From Panagrolaimus kolymaensis (lineage: Eukaryota > Nematoda > Chromadorea > Rhabditida > Panagrolaimidae): a DNA stretch of 64,000 nucleotides. The position numbers and the translations under genes were made by a program. The notes under the pieces are model-generated. The model was not told the origin of the DNA and made no database searches. It saw nothing but the letters and a program-made list of their open reading frames with translations. The stretch is from positions 2,604,001 to 2,668,000 of the forward strand of contig JAJQJQ010000033.1 in the NCBI GenBank assembly GCA_028622995.1, written 5' to 3'. Positions 39,328-50,539 of the stretch are shown here, piece by piece; position 1 is the stretch's first letter, and every line of letters starts with the position of its first letter.

Positions 39328-41226
39328 AACTCACATTTTTTGCGGTATGTAAGTCGAACGAGGTTAAAAAGAGCATGGCTGGATGCACACTTTTTTTCTT
39401 TCTTGCACAACTGCTGTCGTTGTTCGTGTGCATTTTTTCGTAAAAAAAACTTTTGTAAACTAAAAAAAACATATTGTAATTTCACAGAATGCAACTCATT
39501 TGAATCAAATAAAATCTTCATAATTGCCTTCAGACATAATGCAGCTCGATGCTTTAAATAAGTCAAATTCCGGCAAAATATATCTTCAAGCTTTTTAGTA
39601 ATTCTTTTGCTCATATTTTGTGTATTTATTTGCTTTTTCGTAATTGAAACATCTGTATTCAATAGCTTTAAATGATTTATTTGCTCCTTACAGTATTGAT
39701 AAATGAAGTCCAACTTTTTTCTTTGTAAAATTTTTGCTTAATTCAAAACACATTTTCTATTTAAAAAAGAAAACTTTTGTTCCTTCTGTCATTTTCAGTA
39801 AGTTGTTCTCTTCAAGTTTTTGTCAGAATCCGAAAAAAAAAACAGAAGAAAAAAATAAAGTGAATGTTTCCACGCATCTATCAAGTTAATTTTTTCCGTT
39901 TCTAGTCTTTGCTCAACAACACACATCGAAAAAAAGGAAAGAAAGAAAAAAAAAACATTCTTAAGCAATTAGAAGTTCTTTGAAGCTTAAAGCTGCTCGG
40001 ATAAAAAAGGAAGATTGCCAGAGGAATCGAGTTTGAAACGCTAATTTTAAAACATTTTTGACTTTTGCTTGAATGTAATTGAAAGCAAAAAATAGACTAC
40101 GAAAGATTTTGCACCATAACTAAAAAAAGAAGAAGAAGCATGTAATTTTCAAGCTTCTATTTTGAAAGATAATTGCTAGTCTTTTCTTTTAGCTAGTTTT
40201 GCAGTTTTAAATTCAATATTGATCTTGCGAATGTTGAAAAAAAGTAGTTTTGTTTTTTGAAAATTTCTTAAAGTAAATTATTATTTTTTTATTATCTATA
40301 AATGTGAGCAAAAAAAAAGAGGCTAAAGAATGCGAGAAAAAAAATATGGCCAAGCCATTCCAAATTTAATTGAATAAAAAAAGAAAAAAGCATCGTGGAA
40401 AAATGCATTTTTCTAAAAGCTTCGATGACCGAAAAAAATGATGAAAGATAACGAGATAAAACAAGCAGCTTCTGTTGGCCTTTCTGCAACCAACTTACAT
40501 AGCATGCATTTGCTCTGTTAAACCCATTATTTTGACTTAATTACCTTACCGTATATTAAATATTTTTTAATTTTTTTTTATGGTTTGTCCCCTCTTAGTC
40601 GATATCAACCCATAAGATGGACAAAGACAAAAAAAATTTCAAAGAAAAACTCGGAGCAGCGATGTCTCTGTCACAACAAAAATATCATTCATGTTCCACA
40701 TTTTTTTTGCTTCATTCCCTTCCCCAATATTCGTATTTGCAATACAACGATTTTTTTTAAGACAAAGTGAACAAGCGTGCATGGCATAGTTAGTGGATAA
40801 CCAGCTGCTTATAAGTAGAACAGGTCTGTGGTTCGATGTCGCCAGCATGCAATTTTTTTTTCTTTATGTATTTTTCTTTTAAAAAAAACTTATGTTTCTA
40901 TCTTTTGGATTAAAAATGCCAGTGGTCGCTGGGTGCTGTGGCGAGCACTTGAAGTCATCGTCGTCGCTGCTTTTGATAAACAATGAGAACGAGCCACACC
41001 AAATGAAAGAGTAAAGTAATTTATTCTTTTTTTATTATTTCAAATTCCCCATTTACTTTTAATTTAGGGAAAAAACAAACTTGCATTAATAATTCTTTAT
41101 AGAGGGCTCATGATAAAAAAAATATATGCAGAAATAAACAAAAACAAAAAAGTATTTACCATCACTGACTTGATGAGAAGAGACTCGTGATAGAATTCCT
41201 TCACTATCTATTTCTTCTTTTTTTTT
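39328..41226. other. intergenic between tRNA-Gln and the repeat array
   Basis: No coding exon is supported. The segment is A-rich with homopolymer runs. Its only structured item is the 72-base tRNA-like element at 40779-40850, annotated separately. Confidence 0.4.
40779..40850 (+). pseudogene. degenerate tRNA-like element (Ile-TAT-like)
   Basis: The segment is exactly 72 bases long and followed at once by AATTTTTTTTT, a Pol III terminator. The ends pair over five bases (GCATG with CATGC). A D-arm-like GTTAGTGGATAAC and a T-arm TGTGG-TTCGATG-TCGCC (B box GGTTCGATG) fall at normal cloverleaf positions. The anticodon region GCTGCTTATAAGTAG contains CTTATAA, the loop of tRNA-Ile(TAT), but cannot form a 5-bp stem with a 7-base loop; it folds instead as CTGCT/AGTAG with a 4-base loop. 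It is therefore probably a decayed tRNA or another small Pol III RNA. Confidence 0.5.
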
Positions 41227-43420
41227 AACCAGCGGTATTGCTACGCAATACCGCTTTTATAAATTTGGTTGATTACATTTTTTGGGTAGACCAAGGGATG
41301 ATTAGGATATGAATAAGTCAAAATATAATTAAGTTTTTAAGGAGTGTCCTCGAAAAAAAGCGAAAAGCGTTCTTCGCCCCTACGGGGCGAAGAACCCATT
41401 TCTACTTTTTTTCTCAATAAGTTTATCCACCCCACAATTTTATAAAAGGTATATCATATTCATAAATCTCAACAACGCAAAATTTGCATAAAGATGTTTG
41501 CAAAATTATATTGCCTTTCCTTTTTTTGGGTTGATTACATTGTTTGGGCAGACCAAGGGGCGATTAAGCTATGTGAATTTCGGAGATAGTATTTAGGTAA
41601 AAGCCCATGGGTGATATATAAGAGATTGTTCGAAAGCCATAGATTGCCTTCGGCAATTGCATGCCTTTTTTTTGTCATCCATTTGCTACAGGACCTTCAA
41701 AAAAAAGAATAGGTAAGCCCATGGGTGATATATGAGTCCCATAGCCTCGAAACGATTGCTATCCATTTAGTATCTTATCTCTATAGATTACTTTTCTTTT
41801 AAGAAAAATGTTGCTGCGTTTATAATGCCCTTAACAACGCACTAAAAAGCCGCTTAAAAAATACAGCAATAAAAGTTCAGCGTATTTGGATATTTATTAA
41901 ATTACACCGCCTTGAAGATTAATACATAATTACAAATAATATTTTAAAAAATTTCCAAAAAAACTCAGATGCACTCACTTTTCAAAAAAGCAGATTAAAT
42001 TTAGCTAAAAATGGGCGCAAAAACAATAACAACACATGTTGGATATATGGGCTTCACCAATATTTCAATAATCTATATATAAAAAATTTTAAAGCTCAAA
42101 AAAATTATAACAATCAACTTTATCTTTTCGAAAAGTTCATGCATTTCAATTTTATTTTAAAAATTGCAACTTTTATTTGCAAATTTAGGAAAGCGAAGAA
42201 AAACTCAGCTTTATTACAAAAAAAAATATATGATACCTTTCAAGTACTATGATTAAAAAGTAATTGCGCATACAAAAATTTGCTGCAAATTATTGGAGGA
42301 AGTGGAAGCTCAGAAAAAAAAGTAAACAAAATTTTTCTACTATTTTTCTCCGCCCATGCCTTTCCATATATTTTCTGCAAAAACTGTTGAACGTTTCCTT
42401 GCAATGTTAAAGCAACATAATTAGCAGCTTGACAACATAAATTATTTTAAATTTTTATCACACATTTTTGATGCGATAAATGCGTTTGGAGAGCTCAAAA
42501 ATTTATCTTTATTTATATATGGAAACGTTCATTGGGAAAATTAGATTCAGTGCGCCTTTAACTATTAAACTTTTATTTTTTGAATGGATCATTTGTTAGC
42601 TTCCATTTAATTATAATAAAAGTTTGAATATTGTTGCAGCTCAAACAAAAAGCCTAACTATCCGCTGCTACCACATAAATTTATTTTTTGCTCTTCCTTA
42701 ACTTAAAGAAATTATTTTAAATCCATCGTTGGTTTCAAAATAAAAAACATATATTTGCGTACTTCGGGGTTATTATCTAGGAGAAATTTGTGCTTTTTTT
42801 AAATGGCTTTACTGTACAATTACATTTTCATCTGTTTTATAATTAATTTTTACCGCAAGTAGTCAAAATAAAAACTAATAATTCTAAAAAGCTTAATTTT
42901 TGCGTGAATTTTTCGCCACTCTGTCCATATTTTTTAAGAAGCCCTAAAAATCAAAAGAGTATTGCCCTATTTAAAGCTGCATATTTATTAACAAATGGCT
43001 TCAAAAATTATAAAAAAAGTTCGGAATATTTGGAAATATTTTAAATCACACAGCAACGAAGATTCGTAAATAAATGCAATTCATAATTTTTTAAATGCCT
43101 ACATGCTATTGATGCCACTTTTCAAAAAAGCAGCTTAAATTTAATTAAAAATATGAGCAAAAACAATAACAACACATGTTGGATATATGGGCTTCACCAT
43201 TATTTTCGATTATCTAAATATAAAATCTTTTACATCAAAAACTTTCTAAAAGCAAACTTCAAATATTTACATAAAAAAAGTTTTCATTATTTTCATTGCT
43301 ATTTTTTCGTTCGTTCCTTTCCTTTTTTTTATGCGCCCTCGAACTCTCAACACGAAATGACTGAACTGAATTTTTTGCATGTTACATGCAATTGATAACG
43401 TTTGAATATTCTTATAAAGT
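41227..43420. repeat. array unit 1 (2194 bases, longest and most diverged)
   Basis: Its first ~0.83 kb matches unit 4 closely (shared GCTACGC hairpin loop, GGAGTGTCCTCG, and TGCCTTCGGCAAT hairpin). Its last ~0.3 kb matches the 3' ends of the other units and ends with the variant ATTGATAACGTTTGAATATT. The block around CAACACATGTTGGATATATGG occurs twice inside it (about 42028 and 43178), so it may be a fusion of two units with a diverged middle (about 42070-43090). Confidence 0.75.
41369..41395. repeat. hairpin B, 12-bp perfect GC-rich palindrome (one of six)
   Basis: Arms GTTCTTCGCCCC and GGGGCGAAGAAC around a 3-base loop, TAC here. Other copies: 43563-43589, 43790-43816, 44753-44779, 44980-45006, 45943-45969. 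All sit in the same context, preceded by CTCGAAAAAAAGCGAAAAGC and followed by a TTTTTTTCTC run and AAGTTTATCCACCC. Confidence 0.85.
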
Positions 43421-44610
43421 AACCAGCGGTATTGCTTCGCAATACCGCTTTTATGGATTGGGTTGATTTCATTGTTTGGGTATACCAAGGGATGATTAAG
43501 CTATGAATAAGTCAAAATATAATTAAGTTTTAAAGGAGAGCGCTCGAAAAAAAGCGAAAAGCGTTCTTCACCCCTACGGGGCGAAGAACACATTTCTACT
43601 TTTTTTCTCACTAAGTTTATCCACCCAACATTGTTAAAAAAGGTTTATTATCCTATCCATATTCACAAAACTTTTTGAAAACATTTTTTACATTGCTCGG
43701 GTTGACTTAAGGTTAATTAAGCAAAGCAATGAATCAGTTAAAAATATAATTAAGTTTTAAAGGAGAACGCTCGAAAAAAAGCGAAAAGCGTTCTTCGCCC
43801 CGTAGGGGCGAAGAACCCATTTCAACTTTTTTTCTCAGTAAGTTTATCCACCCAAATATGTTTTAAAAAAGTTTATTATCCATATTCACAAATCTCAAAA
43901 ACGCAAAATTTGCTTAAAATTGTTTGCAAAATTCCATTGCTTTCCTTTTTTAACGGTATTGAAACTCCCAAAGATATTTAAAATAATTTGATTTTTACCT
44001 TTTCGAAACTTTTTATAAATTAACCTCAAATGGTCAAAAATAAATCCTCTAGTAATTCTAAAAAGCTTAATTTTTTTTTATGCTCAAGCAAGTTTGGTGA
44101 TTGATTGAAGTAGCTTTTTAGAAAATTTCATTTTTCTTTACATATTTTATAAAACACGTCAAAAAAAAGATAAAATATATTGCGTTTTTGTTAAATCTTC
44201 TTGATTCATCAAAAAAGGGCTTCGAAAATAATTAAAATAAAGTTCAACAAATCATTCACTTCCAACTCAACTAATAATAATTAATAGCTACCCAACTATT
44301 TAAAAAATGCTACATGCTATCCGCTCTTTTAAAAAAAAGTTGCCTAAATTTAGCTACAAATGGACGTAAAAACAATAACAACACATGTTTGATATATGAG
44401 CATCACCAATATTTTCGATTATCTAAATATAAAAAATTTTACATCAAAAACTTTCTAAAAGCAATCTTCAAATATTCGCATAAAAAAGTTTGCAACATTT
44501 TCGATTAATTTCAAAAATTTGCAAAAGTGCTCACTCTCAACGCGAAATGACTGAACTGAATTTTTTGCATGTTACATGCAATTGGGCAAAGTTGTTTTTT
44601 CTTATAAAGT
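43421..44610. repeat. array unit 2 (1190 bases)
   Basis: Nearly identical base for base to unit 3 at an exact 1190-base offset. Contains hairpin A (43426-43448) and two copies of hairpin B (43563-43589 with one mismatch, and 43790-43816 perfect). Ends with the 3' variant ATTGGGCAAAGTTGTTTTTT. Confidence 0.85.
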
Positions 44611-45800
44611 AACCAGCGGTATTGCTTCGCAATACCGCTTTTATGGATTGGGTTGATTTCATTGTTTGGGTATACCAAGGGATGATTAAGCTATGAATAA
44701 GTCAAAATATAATTAAGTTTTAAAGGAGAGCGCTCGAAAAAAAGCGAAAAGCGTTCTTCACCCCTACGGGGCGAAGAACACATTTCTACTTTTTTTCTCA
44801 CTAAGTTTATCCACCCAACATTGTTAAAAAAGGTTTATTATCCTATCCATATTCACAAAACTTTTTGAAAACATTTTTTACATTGCTCGGGTTGACTTAA
44901 GGTTAATTAAGCAAAGCAATGAATCAGTTAAAAATATAATTAAGTTTTAAAGGAGAACGCTCGAAAAAAAGCGAAAAGCGTTCTTCGCCCCGTAGGGGCG
45001 AAGAACCCATTTCAACTTTTTTTCTCAGTAAGTTTATCCACCCAAATATGTTTTAAAAAAGTTTATTATCCATATTCACAAATCTCAAAAACGCAAAATT
45101 TGCTTAAAATTGTTTGCAAAATTCCATTGCTTTCCTTTTTTAACGGTATTGAAACTCCCAAAGATATTTAAAATAATTTGATTTTTACCTTTTCGAAACT
45201 TTTTATAAATTAACCTCAAATGGTCAAAAATAAATCCTCTAGTAATTCTAAAAAGCTTAATTTTTTTTTATGCTCAAGCAAGTTTGGTGATTGATTGAAG
45301 TAGCTTTTTAGAAAATTTCATTTTTCTTTACATATTTTATAAAACACGTCAAAAAAAAGATAAAATATATTGCGTTTTTGTTAAATCTTCTTGATTCATC
45401 AAAAAAGGGCTTCGAAAATAATTAAAATAAAGTTCAACAAATCATTCACTTCCAACTCAACTAATAATAATTAATAGCTACCCAACTATTTAAAAAATGC
45501 TACATGCTATCCGCTCTTTTAAAAAAAAGTTGCCTAAATTTAGCTACAAATGGACGTAAAAACAATAACAACACATGTTTGATATATGAGCATCACCAAT
45601 ATTTTCGATTATCTAAATATAAAAAATTTTACATCAAAAACTTTCAAAAAGCAATCTTCAAATATTCGCATAAAAAAGTTTGCAACATTTTCGATTAATT
45701 TCAAAAATTTGCAAAAGTGCTCACTCTCAACGCGAAATGACTGAACTGAATTTTTTGCATGTTACATGCAATTGATAACGTTTGAATATTCTTATAAAGT
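44611..45800. repeat. array unit 3 (1190 bases)
   Basis: Copy of unit 2. The differences I found are one base near 45644 (TTCAAAAAGC versus TTCTAAAAGC) and the last ~30 bases, where it ends with ATTGATAACGTTTGAATATT as unit 1 does. Hairpins at 44616-44638, 44753-44779 and 44980-45006. Confidence 0.85.
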
Positions 45801-46946
45801 AACCAGCGGTATTGCTACGCAATACCGCTTTTATGAATTTGGTTGATTACATTTTTTGGGTAAACCAAGGGATGATTAGGATATGAATAAGTCAAAATAT
45901 AATTAAGTTTTTAAGGAGTGTCCTCGAAAAAAAGCGAAAAGCGTTCTTCGCCCCTACGGGGCGAAGAACCCATTTCTACTTTTTTTCTCAATAAGTTTAT
46001 CCACCCCACAATTTTATAAAAGGTATATCATATTCATAAATCTCAACAACGCAAAATTTGCATAAAGATGTTTGCAAAATTATATTGCCTTTCCTTTTTT
46101 TGGGTTGATTACATTGTTTGGGTAGACCAACGGGCGATAAAGCTATGTGAATTTCGGAGATAGTATTTAGGTAAAAGCCCATGGGTGATATATAAGAGAT
46201 TGTTCGGAAGCCATGCATTGCCTTCGGCAATTGCATGCCTTTCTTGTCATCCATTTGCTACAGGACCTTCAAAAAAAAATGAATAAGTAAGCTAAAGGGA
46301 GATACGTAGGAGATTGTCCGAAAGCCATGCATTGCCTTCGGCAATTGCATGCCTTTCTTGTCATCCATTTGCTACAGGACTTTCCAAAAAAAAGAATAGG
46401 TAAGCCCATGGGTGATATATGAGTCCCATAGCCTCGAAACGATTGCTATCCATTTAGTATCTTATCTCTATAGATTACTTTTCTTTTAAGAAAAAGGTTG
46501 CTGCGTTTATAATGCCCTCAACAACGCACTAAAAAGCAGCTTAAAAAATACAGCAATAAAAGTTCAGCGTATTTAGATATTTATTAAATTACACCGCCTC
46601 AAAGATTAATACATAATTACAAATAATATTTTAAAAAATTTCCAAAAACTCAGATACACTCACTTTTCAAAAAAGAAGATTAAATTTAGCTAAAAATGGG
46701 CGAAAAAACAATAACAACCCATGTTGGATATATGGGCTTCACCAATATTTTCGATAATCTAAATATAAAAAATTTTACATCAAAAACTTTCTAAAAGCAA
46801 TCTTCAAATATTCGCATAAAAAAGTTTGCAACATTTTCGATTAATTTCAAAAATTTGCAAAAGTGCTCACTCTCAACGCGAAATGACTGAACTGAATTTT
46901 TTGCATGTTACATGCAATTGGGCAAAGTTGTTTTTTCTTATAAAGT
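45801..46946. repeat. array unit 4 (1146 bases)
   Basis: Its front matches unit 1 and its last ~0.2 kb matches unit 2, including the ATTGGGCAAAGTTGTTTTTT ending. It carries an internal duplication: a block of about 59 bases holding the TTGCC-TTC-GGCAA hairpin occurs at 46209-46267 and again at 46323-46381. Hairpin A is at 45806-45828 and hairpin B at 45943-45969. Confidence 0.85.
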
Positions 46947-48212
46947 AAACTTTAATTTTGTCCCTAAAAAAGGACAACCAAGCTTCCGCGTTATGTTTGA
47001 AAAGGAAACTTGTCGTTTTCCTGTCAGAAGAATCCATCTTCTTTCTCCTCGTTGACGCTCGTTTTGATGGTGTTGCGGCACTTGTTGCTTGCTTCTGCCA
47101 ACATAGTATGAAGGAATTCTATATAGATTCAATCATTTTCTTATTTTTTTCTCAAAAGTTTACACACATGTTTCTTCGATATAACATGAAACAAATAAAT
47201 TTTATTTTCTCTCAAAACAAAAAGGATAGAATTACAATAAATTTTGCAAAGATGTTGTGACGATTGTATGCATGCATAATGAATATCATTCACCACCACA
47301 AAGATCGAATAAAGATTTTGTTGGTCAGGTGACGACTTACTTAGCTTGGAATATGGTAGAAATAAAAAGGTATGAGAATTTTATGATATTTGATCGTGAA
47401 AAATTTAGAAAACATTTTATTCATTTCAACTAATCTTACTGTCGTTTATTTGCGTAGTCTCGATAAAGGTCAACATCGTTAAGAAAAAAAGAGAAATTAC
47501 GCCATATTTAAAAAAAAAATATTTTAACAATACACATGTAAAAAATGTTTTTGAATGTAAACACTCGAAGAAAAAAAACATTCGTCATATTTTCTTTGAA
47601 TCATAGCCCCTTTGCGCACAGAGACTTTTTATTTTTCATTTATTCACCTCTTTAAAGGGAGTCTCTCAGCAAGCTAGGAAAATCCTTACGACGGCTCCCT
47701 TTGTTTTCTTTTTCGAAACTTTTCGAAAATGAATTTGCACGTAAAAACGGCATTTTCGGGCTAGGAACACCCGCTATAAGGAAAAAATTTTCCTAGCTTG
47801 CTGAGAGACTCCTTTAAATTAATCCTTCCGTAATAATAATAAAAAGCTTTTTTTCATAAAAAGTTCCTTTAAAAAAATATCTCAGAAAAGGAAAACTACA
47901 TAATAATTCTTTCACCACCTTCGCTTTTTTTAAATTAATAAGTTCAATTCATTCGAAAACGTCATAACCAATTTGGGTGAGAAAAATTTTGTTTTAATTA
48001 ATAATTATTTTTCCATTCATTTCACATCAAAAAACATTCAATAAAAAAAAGTTCATACAATACAAAAAGAAAATGTTTGTAAGTAAAAAAAAAAGGATAA
48101 ACAAAAATGAAACAAAAAAAATTTCTTAAAAAAATGATAATACCCAGAAAAAATTAAATAATTAAATAAATAATATTTTTTTTACATAGTATATTTTGTA
48201 TTTAATTTCCGT
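46947..48212. other. intergenic right of the array
   Basis: No gene is supported. A plus-strand frame at 46958-47260 and its antisense have no family signature. The segment contains the MITE at 47657-47812 and the 3' flank of the GoLoco gene, which is A-rich on the + strand. Confidence 0.4.
47657..47812. mobile_element. 156-bp MITE with 26-bp terminal inverted repeats
   Basis: Left end GGGAGTCTCTCAGCAAGC...TAGGAAAAT (47657-47683) matches the inverted right end ending at 47812 over about 26 bases, apart from one extra G at the left tip. TTTAAA flanks both sides (47651-47656 and 47813-47818) as a target-site duplication. No coding capacity. The TTAA-containing duplication is compatible with piggyBac-type or related transposases, but the class is not proven. 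Confidence 0.85.
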
Positions 48213-50279
48213 TCAACTTTGTGCGGCTGTTTGACTACTCGTTTCTGAAGGTGCTTTAGAAGTGGGTGATTTTAAATCTGCTCGCTGATTGTCTATTCGA
48301 CCAGCCTGCATTTTTAATACAATATTTTTAATATCTTCTTCAATAGGATTATTTGAATCGCCTAATGCACTACGCTGTTCTTCAATTCGATCACCTTGAC
48401 ATCTCATAATGAGATCATATAATTTTTCATCCACATCATGTTCCTCTGATGAAACCATTTGTTTTCTTTTAAATTCTCTAAAAAATGTCCAAATAAAGTC
48501 TATTAACGTAGAAGATGACATGGCTTTAAATTGAATTCAATAAAGATTTTTTCTTTCAAAAGAAAATCGCCCTTTTTTACAAACTATTATTAAGCAAACC
48601 CATGCTATTTGAATTTTACTTTAATTTTTAGTCATAAAAGTAAGAATTAAAAGAAAAATTTAAGGCTATTTATTATCAAAGAGGAAATGGAAAAGAAAAA
48701 ATAACTAACTCTCTAAATTTTGCAATAAATTCGTCACGATCTTTTAAACCAGGAAGGATTGGATCAGCACGCTGCTCATCCATACGACGACTTTGTATAC
48801 TTGCTATGAGATCGAGAATTGCTTCAGGATTATCTAAAAAATATGGTAACACAATTAATACGATAAAAAAACTCGCAATTTTAAAATGTTTTGTAAAGTT
48901 CGCTTAACAAAAAATATGACAACATCAAGAAAAAAAGGGGAAATTTTTGTTTAAATTCAGTGTTAGTTTATGGAAGAAAAAAAAAATTAATGCCAACTAA
49001 GACTCTTTTTTTGTTGTTGCAGCAAAGGCAAAATGGAGTTTTTATAGTGCATTGAAGCGCAAGGAAAAGCAATGCTAACAAGTTTTGACAGCTGACGACG
49101 ACACTGTGTTTTTTTGACAATGCATATTCAAAATATTAAAAAAATGGCTTTCAAAAGCATAGTAGCAGCAATGGAAGCAGAAGAAACCAATTTTTATCAT
49201 TTTTTATTTAAAAAAAACGGAAATTAAAAGCAAAGACAAAAAAAGAGAAATTTTGTTGCCGTTGTTGTTGTTAAATTTGGTGCTGAAGAACAACAGCTGC
49301 AAACGGCACAAAAGCTTGCTTTTGGATAACATCAGCTTTTTAATGCGTGCTGCATCTGAAGCTATGCTGTTGAAACGCATAAAAAAAACTAAACCCAAAA
49401 AGAATGAGGCATTCCAGAGAAAAGCCAAAATGACAATTTTCTTCTTCTCCTCTCCCTCCTCCTTTCCCTTAAAGTAAATACATTTCTCCACCCTTTTTTT
49501 CGCATTGCTTCTTACAATTTTTTTTTTGTCCTCTTGTTAACGAAAAAAAAAAGAAAAAGAAAGTGGCACGCATCGTCCTCTCACGCTCTTAATTTGTTTT
49601 TGTTTTATTCTCCCTTATTTTTTGAGAAGTTCAAATTCGAATTGAAAAGAAGAATAATAAACACTTGTGCATAACAAAAATTTGTAAGTTTAAACGGAAA
49701 TACAAAAAGGAGTTATAACTTATAAGAAACTTAATTACACAAAGCGTTAAACCAAAAAAAGTTAACTTTGATAACAAAAAAAACTTAAAATTATTTCCAT
49801 TGTTAGTTAAAATAAAAAATGAAACAGAAAAACAACATACACTTATTAGAAAAGAGTCTAAAAGGTTGATGAGTTGTAGGATTTTCATCAATAAAATAAA
49901 GTTCTTCAAAATCTTCTACCGAGGCTCGAGGAGCCCTTTTAAGAGATCCAAAAGACTCCATTCGATTAAAATTTTCTTTATCTTCATTAAAATTACATGC
50001 ACTTCGAATACGAACAGGTAATTCAGGAACAGCAAAAACCGTAGCGGTACTATTTGGGGTACTGACGATACTCTATATTGAAAACAGAAAAAAAGGTTTA
50101 AAAAAAGAAACAAAAAAAAGTAAAAGCACCAATACCGTAACAGATCGCAATGTGTTAGCTAAAATATCATAATGATGTTGATTGGCTTGAAAATTAACCA
50201 TCGAAGATGAAATCCATCCCCCATTTTTCATTAAATCTTTATTCTCACCATCTTTTTTAACCCAGAAATATTTTACCAA
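48213..50279 (-). CDS. GoLoco-repeat protein (three GoLoco motifs); downstream gene or 3' part of the TPR/GoLoco locus
   Basis: Four exons join in frame: 50136-50279, 49841-50072, 48710-48833, 48213-48477; the first in-frame ATG is at 50231. GoLoco motifs bind GDP-Galpha(i/o) and end in a DQR-type triad: ILDLIASIQSRRMDEQR, LYDLIMRCQGDRIEEQR and IKNIVLKMQAGRIDNQR are all visible. The region before them is a Ser/Thr-rich linker (RMESFGSLKRAP). A splice-like GTGTACATTAG precedes exon 1, 260 bases after the stop of the upstream TPR gene. It is either the second gene of an operon (a GPR/AGS-like Galpha regulator) or the rest of a single LGN-like gene whose connection I could not resolve. The intron at 48834-49840 is about 1 kb, unusually long here. 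Confidence 0.75.
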
Positions 50280-50539
50280 CTAATGTACACACACACAAAG
50301 ATACCTTAAAATTTGAACATAAAATGAATCCTTTAAAATGTCGGAATCAGTTTATCCTTGAGTCGGAAAATCTTAATTGACTAATTTACTTTTGTTTCGA
50401 AAAAATGAATCCACCAATTCCAAATAACACAAAACTTTGATTCCAAAAATGCTTTATCCGAAAAATTCTACAGAAAATAAAAAGATAACATCGAAAAATA
50501 AAATAGTTTATTCAAAATTTTCAATTCCTCCCCAAAATA

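Larger units (their letters stand above)
41227..46946. repeat. 5.7-kb tandem array of four hairpin-rich units
   Basis: Four units follow head to tail: 41227-43420, 43421-44610, 44611-45800 and 45801-46946. Each begins with AACCAGCGGTATTGC and ends with CTTATAAAGT. The + strand start of every unit is a perfect 10-bp hairpin, and further GC-rich hairpins recur inside. The array starts after a T run (41216-41226) and stops at 46946, where unique sequence (AAACTTTAATTTTGTCCC) begins. I see no transposase or long frame; the short homologous frames inside the units are treated as by-products of the duplication. Class unknown: no terminal inverted repeats, no target duplication I can prove, and no Helitron-type CTRR end. 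Confidence 0.85.

Noticed and set aside
39115..39472. Frames overlapping the tRNA gene on both strands
   Set aside because: They read through the tRNA-Gln; no protein signature.
41227..41254. Helitron 3' end because of the hairpin near the unit boundary
   Set aside because: No CTRR terminus follows the hairpin on either strand and no 5' TC end is evident.
41369..41395. Hairpin followed by a T run, resembling a bacterial rho-independent terminator
   Set aside because: The window is eukaryotic and the element recurs inside a repeat array; no bacterial gene lies nearby.
41227..46946. CRISPR-like array of repeats
   Set aside because: Units are over 1 kb with related, not unique, intervening DNA; no cas genes, eukaryotic context.
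49204..49491. Frames on both strands within the long GoLoco-gene intron
   Set aside because: No family signature and lie inside an intron; treated as chance.
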